Part shown: piece by piece, positions 1 to 9,600 of the stretch
Layout: every line of letters starts with the position of its first letter
Position numbering within the stretch: position 1 is the stretch's first letter
Source: Bacteroidales bacterium UBA4353
GTDB lineage: Bacteria; Bacteroidota; Bacteroidia; Bacteroidales; Paludibacteraceae
Assembly: GCA_002394025.1 (NCBI GenBank)
Contig: DGSV01000008.1
Location: 1-15,561 of the forward strand
Direction of reading: 5' to 3'
DNA length: 15,561 nt
Position numbers and translations under genes: made by a program
The notes under the pieces: generated by a model
Seen by the model: only the letters and a program-made list of their open reading frames with translations
What the model was told of the DNA's origin: nothing
Database searches by the model: none

Positions 1-2005
1 CATGGGTGCCGATGAGTATGTCTATCTTTCCTGACTCGACGTCCTGATATATCTGTTTCTTCTCTTTGGCCGTGCGAAATCGGTTCAGGTACTCTACCCT
101 TACCGGCATCCCTTTCAGCCTCTCGCTGAAGGTGTTGTAGTGCTGGAATGCCAGCACCGTGGTGGGCACCAGCACCGCCACCTGCTTGCCGTCGGAGGCA
201 GCCTTGAATGCCGCGCGTATCGCTATCTCTGTTTTGCCAAATCCCACATCGCCGCACACAAGGCGGTCCATGGGCATCTGGCTTTCCATATCATGCTTCA
301 CGGCGAGCGTGGTTTTCTGCTGATCCGGCGTGTCCTCATATATGAAACTTGCCTCGAGCTCATGTTGCATATAGCTGTCTGCGCTAAAGGCGAACCCCTG
401 CTCGGCCTTACGCTTGGCGTAGAGTTGTATCAGCTCACGGGCTATGTCCTTCACTTTGGACTTGGTGCGCTCCTTGAGGCGCTCCCATGCGCCGCTACCG
501 AGTTTGCTGATATGAGGTGCCTCGCCGTCCTTGCCGCGATATTTGCTGATGCGGTGCAAACTATGAATACTGACAAATATCATGTCGCCGTCACGGTATT
601 GCAGACGAACCATCTCCTGACGCGTACCATTGACGGTGGTATGAACAAGTCCATCAAAACGACCTATACCATGATCCACATGAACCACATAATCGCCCAC
701 CTGTAGTTGGTTGAGTTCCTTGAGGGTCATCAGAGCTTTACCCTGACGCACCTTATCGATTTTCTGAGTAACTTTATGATAGCGGTCAAAGAGCTGATGG
801 TCAGTGAGGTAAACCATTGATACATCATCATCTATGAACCCTGCATGCAGTGTGCCGAGAAGCGGTGTAAAATCTAATGCCTCACCCTTATCCTCAAATA
901 TGGCTCTGATACGGTCGGTCTGTTTAATGCTATCGCTCATAATATATATGTGATAGCCATCGTGTTGCCAGCGCTTGACGGCATCGATAATCAGGTCAAA
1001 ATTCTTTTGGAAAGGCGGCTGAGGATGCGTGCTCATGGATAGGGCGGCATGGTCAGCGAAGAAACTCTTGCTGCTCCACTCAATGGTAGTCAGCGACTCC
1101 AGCAGTTTACTGAGCACATCGCCGTTGATGAACTTGTCGAGCACATCGGCTTGAGGCGCATCAACATTGGCACGCACCAGCTCGTCGTTATAAATCTGGT
1201 TGACACGATTCACGCAATAGCGTATATCATTGGCCATAACCAGCGCCGAATCACCAAGATAATCAATCAGTGTCAGTGTCAGGCGCTGTTCATTTTCCAT
1301 ATTGGGCACTATCTCCATGCGTTCGCAACGCGTTGTTGACAACTGGGTATCCACGGCGAACTCACGTATGCTGTCAATAGTATCGCCAAAGAGGTCTATA
1401 CGGTACGGCAAGTCGTTTGAGAATGAATAGATATCCACTATGCCACCTCGAATGGCGAACTGTCCGGGTTCATAGACAAACTCCACACGCTGAAAATCGG
1501 CCTTGACAAGTGTTTCTGCCAATTCTTCGGTATTCACCTCATCCCCTACGGCAAAATTCAACGTGCTCTGCTGCAACTGTTTGAGGTCCACGACTTTCTC
1601 CGCAAGAGCTTCAGGATACGTAACCACAAGGCACGCTCTCGGGATATTGGCAAGGCGACTCAAGACCTCGGTGCGGGAGAGGTTATTGGCTCCGTCGAAC
1701 ACCCTCTTGGCACCACGCTTGACTACACTGGGCGTGAACAGCATGACGTCCTGCGGCCTACCTGTCAATGCCAGCAGATCGGAATAGGTATAGCGCGCAG
1801 CATCGGCATTGTCGCACAACACAACCGCGTTGCCATCAAACAACAGCGCATCCATCACGCTGCACACCGAAGCCTCAACACCTTTGACTACCAAGTGTCC
1901 GCCGCGGTTCTTCCTTACCCACGAACTAACAGCATGATAGGCGGGATGAGAACGATAAATATCCAGTACACAACTTACGCTTGGCGATTCTGTTTTATTG
2001 CTCAT
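1..2005 (-). CDS. mfd: Transcription-repair coupling factor Mfd (N-terminal part, cut by window edge)
   Basis: Mfd is the DNA translocase that removes RNA polymerase stalled at lesions and recruits UvrA for nucleotide excision repair. On the minus strand an open frame runs from ATG at 2003-2005 to the window edge (668 codons, about 60% of the usual 1100-1150 residues). Visible parts, in order: a UvrB-like N-terminal region (about residues 1-350); the RNA-polymerase-interacting domain opening with VGDYVVHVDHGIGRF near residue 433; and the start of the translocase core with Walker A GDVGFGKT at residues 585-592 (bases 230-253). The in-frame segment DILIGTH lies at the very edge. The DEEQ box, second RecA lobe and C-terminal domain lie outside. 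The ATG was chosen because it follows the hairpin leader and a -7 box. It is transcribed divergently from fabI. No frameshift was seen in the parts I translated. Confidence 0.96.
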   Translation of the reverse strand, partial: MSNKTESPSVSCVLDIYRSHPAYHAVSSWVRKNRGGHLVVKGVEASVCSVMDALLFDGNAVVLCDNADAARYTYSDLLALTGRPQDVMLFTPSVVKRGAKRVFDGANNLSRTEVLSRLANIPRACLVVTYPEALAEKVVDLKQLQQSTLNFAVGDEVNTEELAETLVKADFQRVEFVYEPGQFAIRGGIVDIYSFSNDLPYRIDLFGDTIDSIREFAVDTQLSTTRCERMEIVPNMENEQRLTLTLIDYLGDSALVMANDIRYCVNRVNQIYNDELVRANVDAPQADVLDKFINGDVLSKLLESLTTIEWSSKSFFADHAALSMSTHPQPPFQKNFDLIIDAVKRWQHDGYHIYIMSDSIKQTDRIRAIFEDKGEALDFTPLLGTLHAGFIDDDVSMVYLTDHQLFDRYHKVTQKIDKVRQGKALMTLKELNQLQVGDYVVHVDHGIGRFDGLVHTTVNGTRQEMVRLQYRDGDMIFVSIHSLHRISKYRGKDGEAPHISKLGSGAWERLKERTKSKVKDIARELIQLYAKRKAEQGFAFSADSYMQHELEASFIYEDTPDQQKTTLAVKHDMESQMPMDRLVCGDVGFGKTEIAIRAAFKAASDGKQVAVLVPTTVLAFQHYNTFSERLKGMPVRVEYLNRFRTAKEKKQIYQDVESGKIDILIGTH

Positions 2006-2019
2006 ATTTCTACATACAC

Positions 2020-2050
2020 AACATGCCGGCAACATTGCCGGCTAAATGTT
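2020..2050 (-). promoter_or_regulatory. Hairpin in the mfd 5' leader
   Basis: A GC-rich inverted repeat lies between the mfd -7 box and its start codon. The core arms are gccggca (2025-2031) and tgccggc (2036-2042) around a four-base loop. Outer arms aacat (2020-2024) and atgtt (2046-2050) add five pairs with a three-base bulge. A transcript beginning about six bases after the -7 box would start at about 2048, so the hairpin would occupy the extreme 5' end of the mRNA, about 15 bases before the ATG. It may stabilise the message or bind a regulator. The structure is seen; any function is inferred. Confidence 0.5.
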
Positions 2051-2094
2051 ATGCAAAGGTACGAATTTTTCGGCTAAAATTCGTACCTTTGCAT
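2051..2094. promoter_or_regulatory. Symmetric divergent promoter for mfd and fabI
   Basis: Perfect 19-base inverted arms, 2051-2069 and 2076-2094, are separated by six bases. Each arm carries the Bacteroidota -7 box TAccTTTG: 2084-2091 on plus (fabI) and 2054-2061 on minus (mfd). The boxes point away from each other and are only 22 bases apart, so the -33 region of each promoter abuts the other's -7 box. No TTG is present at the expected -33 spacing on either side. The fabI ATG at 2096 is four bases past its box, so that transcript is probably leaderless or nearly so, whereas mfd has a leader of about 43 bases. Box matches and symmetry are seen; simultaneous activity is inferred. Confidence 0.75.
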
Positions 2095-2095
2095 T

Positions 2096-2929
2096 ATGAA
2101 ATCTCACAAACTGCTCTATGGTAAGCGCGGACTGATATTCGGAGTCTTTGACCGTCAGTCGCTGGCATGGCACGTGGCGCGGCAATGCGCCATTGAGGGT
2201 GCTGATTTAGTGCTCACTAACACTGCGCAAGCCATGCAAATAGGTGATGTAGAGCAGCTTGCCGAAGAACTCAACGCCGACCTGATACAATGTGACGCCA
2301 CAGACACCAAGCAGTTAGAGTTTCTTGTCCAAAACGCTCAAAAGGTACTTGCCGGCAAGTTGGACTTCGTACTCCATGCCGTGGCACAATCACAAAATTT
2401 GAGGCGCGGCAAGGCATATCACGAGCTCAACTATAACTACTACGCTCAAACCTTGGACACCTCGGCATTGTCCTTCCATAAACTTTTACAAACATGCTAC
2501 CAGCTTGACGCACTGGCAGATAACGCGTCTGTTGTTGCGCTGACCTACATAGCCTCGGAGCGCAGTCTTGCCGGATATAATGATATGGCAGACGCCAAAG
2601 CCATGCTCGAGAGCATAGCCCGAAACTGGGGCAGAATATACGGCGAGAAAAAAGCGGTAAGAGTCAACACCGTGTCGCAGTCACCAACGATAACAAACGC
2701 CACACAAAAGTTCTACAGAATCAGCAAATTCGCGCAAATCACCGATAACTTGTCACCATTGGGTAATGCCACTGCCGACGACTGCGCAAAACTCTGCGTA
2801 GCGCTTTTCTCCGACTATATGCCAAAAGTCACTATGCAGAACATACATAATGACGGCGGATACTCTATGACGGCACTGTCGGATAAATTCATTGATTTCT
2901 GGGAACAGCAAACGCATAAAAAAGATTAA
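2096..2929 (+). CDS. fabI: Enoyl-[acyl-carrier-protein] reductase FabI (SDR family)
   Basis: FabI carries out the last reduction of each type II fatty-acid elongation cycle, converting trans-2-enoyl-ACP to acyl-ACP with NAD(P)H in the cytoplasm. The 277-residue protein is close to the usual 260-280. The N-terminal nucleotide-binding segment GLIFGVFDRQSLAWHVA (about residues 12-28) matches the FabI form of the Rossmann fold (G-V-x-(x)-x-R-S-x-A-W). The active-site pattern Tyr-x9-Tyr-x6-Lys is present as Y151, Y161 and K168 in the block SERSLAGYNDMADAK. The loop RVNTVSQSPTIT (190-201) replaces the SAGPIRT seen in the E. coli enzyme; I expect this to be a lineage variant. The start is fixed by the promoter immediately upstream. 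The PPC-domain gene follows after 20 bases with no visible terminator, so the two are probably cotranscribed. Confidence 0.9.
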   Translation: MKSHKLLYGKRGLIFGVFDRQSLAWHVARQCAIEGADLVLTNTAQAMQIGDVEQLAEELNADLIQCDATDTKQLEFLVQNAQKVLAGKLDFVLHAVAQSQNLRRGKAYHELNYNYYAQTLDTSALSFHKLLQTCYQLDALADNASVVALTYIASERSLAGYNDMADAKAMLESIARNWGRIYGEKKAVRVNTVSQSPTITNATQKFYRISKFAQITDNLSPLGNATADDCAKLCVALFSDYMPKVTMQNIHNDGGYSMTALSDKFIDFWEQQTHKKD

Positions 2930-2949
2930 CTTAACATAATTAAAACATC

Positions 2950-3375
2950 ATGTACACATTTCTCAAATCCGGTAACAAATACATCGTCAGCACCGGTTCC
3001 AATACCGACCTTATTGGCGAGATAACAGCTTTCTGTAAAGACCAAGGCATCAAGTGCGGCACCATCACCGGTCTTGGCGCCGTGGACCGCCTCACACTGC
3101 GCTATTTCGACATCGTCAACAAGAAGTACCTCGACAAGGAATTTACCGGTCAGATGGAAATCGCCAACCTCACCGGCAACATCTCAACCCTTGACGGTGA
3201 ACTCTACCTGCACATACATATCGTTGTCGGCCTGAGCGACTATACGGCTCTTGCGGGTCACATGCTCTCTGGGCATGTCAGCGTAGCCGGCGAATTGGTC
3301 ATCGAGGACCTTGGCATTGAGGCAAAACGCAAATTCGACCCCCAAGTAGGCATTAACGCTTACGACTTGCAATAA
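2950..3375 (+). CDS. PPC-domain (DUF296) protein
   Basis: This is a small cytoplasmic protein of 141 residues, about the length of a single PPC (plants and prokaryotes conserved) domain. Family hallmarks visible are the glycine-rich turn ITGLGAVDRLTLRYFD (about residues 39-54), the metal-site segment LHIHIVVGLSDYTALAGHML (about 87-106) with three histidines (H-x-H and a later GH), and the C-terminal strand GELVIEDL. Bacterial PPC proteins form trimers and the histidines bind metal, probably zinc; their cellular job is not well defined, and plant relatives bind DNA only through an added AT-hook that is absent here. It lies 20 bases after fabI behind an A-rich leader without a Shine-Dalgarno, and ends before tandem terminators. 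A link to fatty-acid synthesis would rest only on position. Confidence 0.85.
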   Translation: MYTFLKSGNKYIVSTGSNTDLIGEITAFCKDQGIKCGTITGLGAVDRLTLRYFDIVNKKYLDKEFTGQMEIANLTGNISTLDGELYLHIHIVVGLSDYTALAGHMLSGHVSVAGELVIEDLGIEAKRKFDPQVGINAYDLQ

Positions 3376-3406
3376 GGCACGGCAAAAAAAAACGCAAAAA
3401 CATTAA

Positions 3407-3460
3407 CTCTTACACCGTATCATGGGGGCAATAACACCCTGAATCACGGTTCAAAATTTT
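3407..3460 (+). terminator. First of two tandem terminator-like hairpins
   Basis: This lies 31 bases after the PPC-domain gene. Arms accgt (3414-3418) and acggt (3446-3450) enclose a second pairing of ggg with ccc across a loop of about eight bases, followed by tcaaaatttt. The five-base outer stem, internal loops and short T run make it weaker than the next hairpin. It begins with a 20-base segment (3407-3426) repeated with one change at 3461-3480. Confidence 0.45.
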
Positions 3461-3515
3461 CTCTTACACCGCATCATGGGTTCAAAGACCCGCAGATGCG
3501 GTGCTGTTTTTTTTT
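3461..3515 (+). terminator. Intrinsic terminator of the fabI-PPC operon
   Basis: A strong hairpin is formed by caccgcatc (3467-3475) and gatgcggtg (3495-3503), nine base pairs, topped by gggt (3478-3481) with accc (3488-3491) and a six-base loop. A run of nine T follows (3507-3515). It closes the fabI-PPC unit. The ATG at 3476 opens the longest reading frame of the giant downstream gene but lies inside this hairpin, which argues against its use as a start. Confidence 0.85.
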
Positions 3516-3565
3516 GCCGTTATTACTTTCCAAAGCAAAAATGTTGTGTTTTAGCGACAGACATA

Positions 3566-3595
3566 TTGTTACATGAGTTATTTTACTTACCTTTG
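3566..3595 (+). promoter_or_regulatory. Bacteroidota-type promoter for the giant surface-protein operon
   Basis: The -33 element TTG (3566-3568), a 19-base spacer and the -7 box TAccTTTG (3588-3595) match the phylum consensus exactly. Transcription should begin at about 3600-3603. It sits 50 bases after the previous terminator, so the giant gene has its own transcription unit. Confidence 0.75.
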
Positions 3596-3602
3596 CACAA
3601 TT

Positions 3603-3617
3603 ATGTTCCATCGTTAA
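3603..3617 (+). other. Possible four-codon leader ORF (MFHR)
   Basis: An ATG at 3603 lies at the predicted transcription start and reads M-F-H-R-stop, ending 14 bases before the proposed start of the giant gene in another frame. A leaderless mini-ORF is possible, but a five-codon frame arises easily by chance. Confidence 0.2.
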
Positions 3618-3631
3618 CCTACCACCCGTAT

Positions 3632-6600
3632 TTGAGACACACACTACGCATAACTATCTGTTTTATACTATGTATCATTTCATGCGTAGGCAGTCTTTGC
3701 GCCCAGACGATAGCAGACGATACCATGCAGTGGTGGAACACAGATTACAACACCACCGAAGGCACGGATTTTTACCTGACATTCATGGACAACTACGGCA
3801 AACACGTGCAGGATGAGGATTTGTCGTTAAGCATCTACGCCACCGCACGTCAAAATGCTATTGTCACCGTTACCGGCATATTTACGGATCCCGTAAGTCA
3901 TAATTCCACATCGTGGAGCAAGCAATTTACAGTACATGCAAACAGTATAGATAGCATATTCATTCCCAATGAGGTTGCTTATTTGCAAGAGAGCAACCAA
4001 ACCACTAATTTTGAATGGTTGAACAAAGGAATACACGTCACTTCCACAGCCCCTATTTCACTCTACTCACACAATGCCAATGTCAATTCCTATGACGCCT
4101 CACTTATCTTGCCGGTAGAGGGACTTTATAAAGAATATGTTATTCAGACTTATAGTACTGATATTCAGAGTACGGAATTCGCTATCGTGTCCACGTCTGA
4201 CTATAATGAAATCACAGTGAACCTACGCGAGACCAGTGGTGGCAATATTACCATCACGCAGTTAACATTCACTCTCAATCGTGGTCAAACATATTGTTAC
4301 CGACCTATCAATCGCAACATTTCTCTGGCTGGTACCACGATATGCGCTTCCGAACCCATAGCGGTTTTTCAGGGTGGTCAGCACGCCCAAATTCCGCAAA
4401 ATGAGTCAGGTCCAAGTCATATCTACCACCAAGCGTTTTCAACTGACTATTGGGGTAAATCGTATTTTGTGACAAGGACGAAAGGTATGAATGCGGATGT
4501 GGTGCGTATTACCGCTGCACAGGACAATACGCAGATACTCAAAAACGGAACACTCGTTGCTACGATAAATCGTTTGGAAACATACGAAGACATGGTGCAA
4601 TGGCATGGTAATACGCAAGCCGTTCACTATCAAACTTCACTTGCTACCACCTGCTATTTATATCACTCGAAACGAGGTGTGAGTTTTGGAGCTCCAGCCC
4701 TCACGCCCATAGTGCCAACGGAACAAGGCATAAAGTCCATCATTCTTGCCACATTCCACGAAACACGAGTGAATGAACTCGGACTGCCGGCAAATGCGCA
4801 GGACACACTGAATAAGTACTACAAGCATTACGTAAACATCGTAACGCCCACATCCGCCGTCAGCGGCATGAGGCTCGACAACAACTCCATAGCCTCACAA
4901 TTCACGCCCATCAGCGGAACTAATTACTCTTGCGCTATCGTTGACATTTCTGATGCAACGCACCTGCTGACAAACAATAGCGGTGAGTTTACGTCACGAG
5001 TGTATGGTGTATACCATTACACTGGTGAAGACTACAACTATGAGGCGAACATCTCCTATGCCTACTCGGGTGGCAGCAACTGCCTTCACTCCGCTCACAT
5101 GCTCATTGACGGACAGCGTATCAACCAAAAAAACATCTGCCGCAACACGCCTGTCAACCTGCGCAGCGTCGTTAACTACGACTTCACGGACCTCAACTGG
5201 GAACTGGAAAACACAACTCTTGGCTACACCCTGAACCGCACTGAAGACAACCTCCCCGGATTGCTCTTTCCTGACACCGGCCGCTGGGAAGTACGCATGA
5301 TCGTGGACCGCACTACACCCGTGTGCCAATACAACATCAGGGATATCGTGCGAGCCACCATCATCGTTTCCGACACATTCCACATACAACCTTCAGCGGC
5401 TAAAGGCACATACCGCATCATCTGCGAGGGCGACCGCAGCGACACCTTGGTTAGGGGAAAAACATACCAATACAGAGCTGATACTATGCGGGTTAACAAG
5501 ACCTATAATTTCGTTGACTCGCTAAAGACCGTAGCGGACTGCGACAGTATAGTACACATCAGAGTTTTCATAGCTCCTGAGTATGAGGTCAACACATCCG
5601 CCACCACCTGCAGCGACAAGCTGCCTTATACTTGGCGCCCGCGCGACAAGACCAATAATGACTACACCACCATCATTAATCCCGACAACATAGACCATTA
5701 CCCATACGTGGTCAATACACAGCAGACATTGCAGACGCGACACGGCTGCGATAGTATTGTCCACTTGCGGCTCACCATTCATGATGTGCCGCGCGACACT
5801 ACAAACCTCACCTTGTGCTCCACAGAACTGCCATACACATGGCACGTACACGGACGAGACAGCATCATAAAACAACCCGGCACGTATTCCGACACCATTC
5901 CAAACGCGCAATGCTACGACATATCAGTGCTGCAACTCAACGTCAACCAAGCATACTACGACTCAACATACGTCAATGTATGCGACGGCAACGGTTTCTC
6001 ATGGACACAAAACACAGCACAATACCAGCCCAACGCCAACTGGACCGACACGCTCATCAACACCCCGGGTATCTACCGCAGGACCCTGACTACCGCCGAG
6101 GGCTGCACCGATGTGCGCGTGCTCAACATCTCTTTCGAGCCGTCAACAACGACCCGGGATACTGTGCGCATCACTCAAGACCAACTGCCATACACCGACT
6201 GGAAACCAAAAGACAACGAAGGCGAACACCCGCATACCATTGACATCGACGGATGGACAAACACTGTATTCTCCGACTACAGGTCTCCCATCGACAGCCT
6301 TATGTCTATCACTCTGAAGAACTCACATGGCTGCGACAGCATAGTGCAACGGCTGCTCATCATATATCCCAATTATCAGCAGGACACCGCAGCCGTAATA
6401 TGTGAGGGAGAACGCGTGTGGTGGGAAAAGACATGGTGGCAAGGTCAGCAGACAGAGCGGGACGCCGACCACGGAGCCGACTTCTTTGGTCAGACACAAT
6501 ACTCTGACACTGTGATTACTATTCGCCACGAAGCTTTGGGAGGTGCTGACAGCATACGAACACTACACCTCACCGTCAACCCGCGCGAGTTCACCAAATA

Positions 6601-9600
6601 CACGCCTGCCGGCTGCGAACCTTTCACATACACTTTCAACGGCGTTACGAAAACATATACCGCAGCCGACAATGGCGACAAGGTATATTACGACACCATA
6701 CGTAGCACTACGGAGCATGGCTGCGAAAAGATCGAAGTGCTCGAACTCACGGCATACAAAGTCTATCACTTTGAGGAACAAGTAACTATCAGCGACAAAG
6801 AGCCATTCGACTGGCACGGCGAGCACCACGACCACCTCGACTTTGGTCAGTATGACTTCTACTACAACAAGACTACCATCCACGGCTGCGACAGTACGTA
6901 TCACATCCACGTCACGGTGCAGCAGGCTTATAACTTCACCACTGCCGCCTCTATATGCCAAAACGAGGAATATACATGGCTTAAGCACCATAACGACACC
7001 CTGTTCCGCGACCTCGAGCCCGGCTCTTACACTGTCTATGACTCGCTGACAACTCATCAGGGGCAGGACAGCGTTCACGTGCTGCAACTCACCGTCAACC
7101 CAACCTACGAACTCACGCTGCCGCAAGTCAAGCTCTGCCAAGACATCGCCTCCTACGACTGGCGCCGCGCCGACAATGGTCAACTAATCCGTCAAATCAC
7201 TCTGCCCCAAGGCGTCAACTACCCCTACCAAGAGACATTCACCGACACGCTGCGCACTATCCACGGCTGCGACAGCGTACTGCACTTGCCCGTTATCATC
7301 TACCCCACATACGATATGCCGGTAATGAAAGTAACGCTATGCGAAACGGAAATGCCATATATGTGGGTCCTGAGAGACGGCAATGTTACTAACGTTATTC
7401 ACGACAAAACAATCGCATTGCCTGATAACGCCTTTACAGCCGATAATAATGGAGTGCTGCAGCCATGGAACTATCAAGACACCTACACCCTCAAAACCAT
7501 CAACGGCTGCGACAGCACGGTGCATATCAGCCTCACTGTCAAGCCTGTACTGCGCACCGCCGTTAACCGCACTATCTGCCCCGAACAACTGCCATACACC
7601 ATCGGTACCACACAACTCGTGTTCAGCCAAGCGGGCACGCAGACAGAAACACTCACCTCAAACCTCTACGGCTGCGACAGCGTCGTAACATACCACATCG
7701 ACGTCATGGACAAAATAGAGCAACATATCGACACTTTTGTCTGCCGCGCCGACCTGCCGTATAACCACCCTACGCTCAACAACAACCTCCATAACTTGCT
7801 GCAATCCGGCACCTTCCGCGACACGCTGACAGCCGTCTCGGGATGCGACAGCATTATCATTCTGAACCTCGACATCCACGAAGCCACAGCCCTCGACACC
7901 ACCATATATCTCTGCCGAGGCGATTTCTATCACGACCCCAACAACGGCAACGACTACTATCAAGACATCACTTACGTTGAAACCATCACCAACGCCGCCC
8001 TGTGCGACAGCGTGATTACCACACATATCATAGTTGGCGAAACATACGAAACGACAGAAGACTCTACCTTCTGCGAAACGGATATGCCCATCACGTTGCA
8101 TTTCTACGACTCCCACAGCCGCGAGGACGTAGTCATACCACGCCGCGACCTTCTCGAACAACCTCTCGACACCACCATCACGCGCACACTGCATACTAAC
8201 TTCACACTCCAATGCGACAGTGTGGTAAGCAAACATATCATTATCAAGCCGATAACCCATAACAGGCAGGACCTTACATGGTGCGCTTCGGCAGGAGAAT
8301 ACCACTACGGCGAAAACGGCAAGACGGCGTTTGAGACAGGTATATATATCGACACACTGCAAACTCCCAACCACTACGGCTGCGACAGCGTGCTCATACT
8401 CAACCTTACCTTACTTGACAGCATTATCGTCCACACCAGTGTCGAAGTATGTGAAAACCAACTGCCTTATAACCACCCCACACTTACGCATAACTTCCTG
8501 AACCTGACTCTTGGCGGTGATTATCGCGATACGCTGCAAAGTGCTTCACTGTGTGACAGCCTTGTTATTCTGCACTTTACGGTAAATCCCGTACCGCATA
8601 CCTACCTCACTGACAGCACGTGCCGTGGCGATGAGTACTATTACCCAAACCACAACAATGGCATCGGAGGCTATCTGCCGGCGGATCATGTTGGCACATA
8701 TACCTATATCGATACCCTACGCTCGGTGCATGACTGCGACAGCATTATCACTCTCACATTCCATGTCTATCCCACTTATGAATTCTACCAAGATATCCAC
8801 GTATGCCAAGACACCGTCAATACCCTCTGGCAGTGGATTGACGAGCAGGGAGGCAGCCACGGTTTCTACGACATATCACAACCCGGCGAGTACACCTACG
8901 GCGACTCGCTCACCACGATACACGGTTGCGACAGCATATATGGAATACGACTCGTAGTGGATCCTATCTATGCTTACCACGAAACCATCAGTATGTGCGA
9001 AAGCGACACGCTGCGATGGCACGGCAGACTATACGTCGGCAGCAAGTTCTACAACTACGGCTCGTATGACATCACGCAATACGACGGCGTATATACATAC
9101 GGCGCGGGAACATACCAGGAGAAAAAAGTCTATCGCACCAATCATGGGTGTCATACCTGCAACCACTGCGACAGCACCTACTACCTCCAACTTGTCATCT
9201 ATCCCACATACATCACACCTGCCGACACCACCTATGCCGACATCTGCGACAATGAAACCTATCGCTTCACAACTTTGACACTCGACACCTTATGCAATGC
9301 CGCCGGAGAGTGGATAAGTGACAATCACACCGACGGCCGCTACCTGCTCACGGGTTGGGACAAAACCATCAACGGCTGCGACAGCGCCGTGGCGCACGTC
9401 ATTACAGTACACCCGACCTATGAATTCTATCAAACAATCAAAGTCTGCCAAGACACCGTCAATACCCTCTGGGAATGGATTGACGAACAGGGAGGCAGTC
9501 ACGACTTCTACGACATATCACAACCCGGCGACTACGTCTATAACGACCATCAGTACTCACGCTTTGGCTGCGACAGTATATTCGGCGTAAAACTCCATGT

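Noticed and set aside
140..706. 188-codon plus-strand frame
   Set aside because: It lies entirely opposite the translocase and RNA-polymerase-interacting regions of mfd, whose conserved motifs are unmistakable.
3476..3631. Extending the giant protein to the ATG at 3476
   Set aside because: That ATG is inside the intrinsic terminator stem and upstream of the promoter, and would put about 52 non-signal residues before the signal peptide.
6563..7183. 206-codon minus-strand frame
   Set aside because: Antisense shadow of repeat units with no independent support.
7658..8374. 238-codon minus-strand frame
   Set aside because: It is another shadow of the repeat array with the same biased composition and recurring AAV-like motifs opposite GCDS codons.
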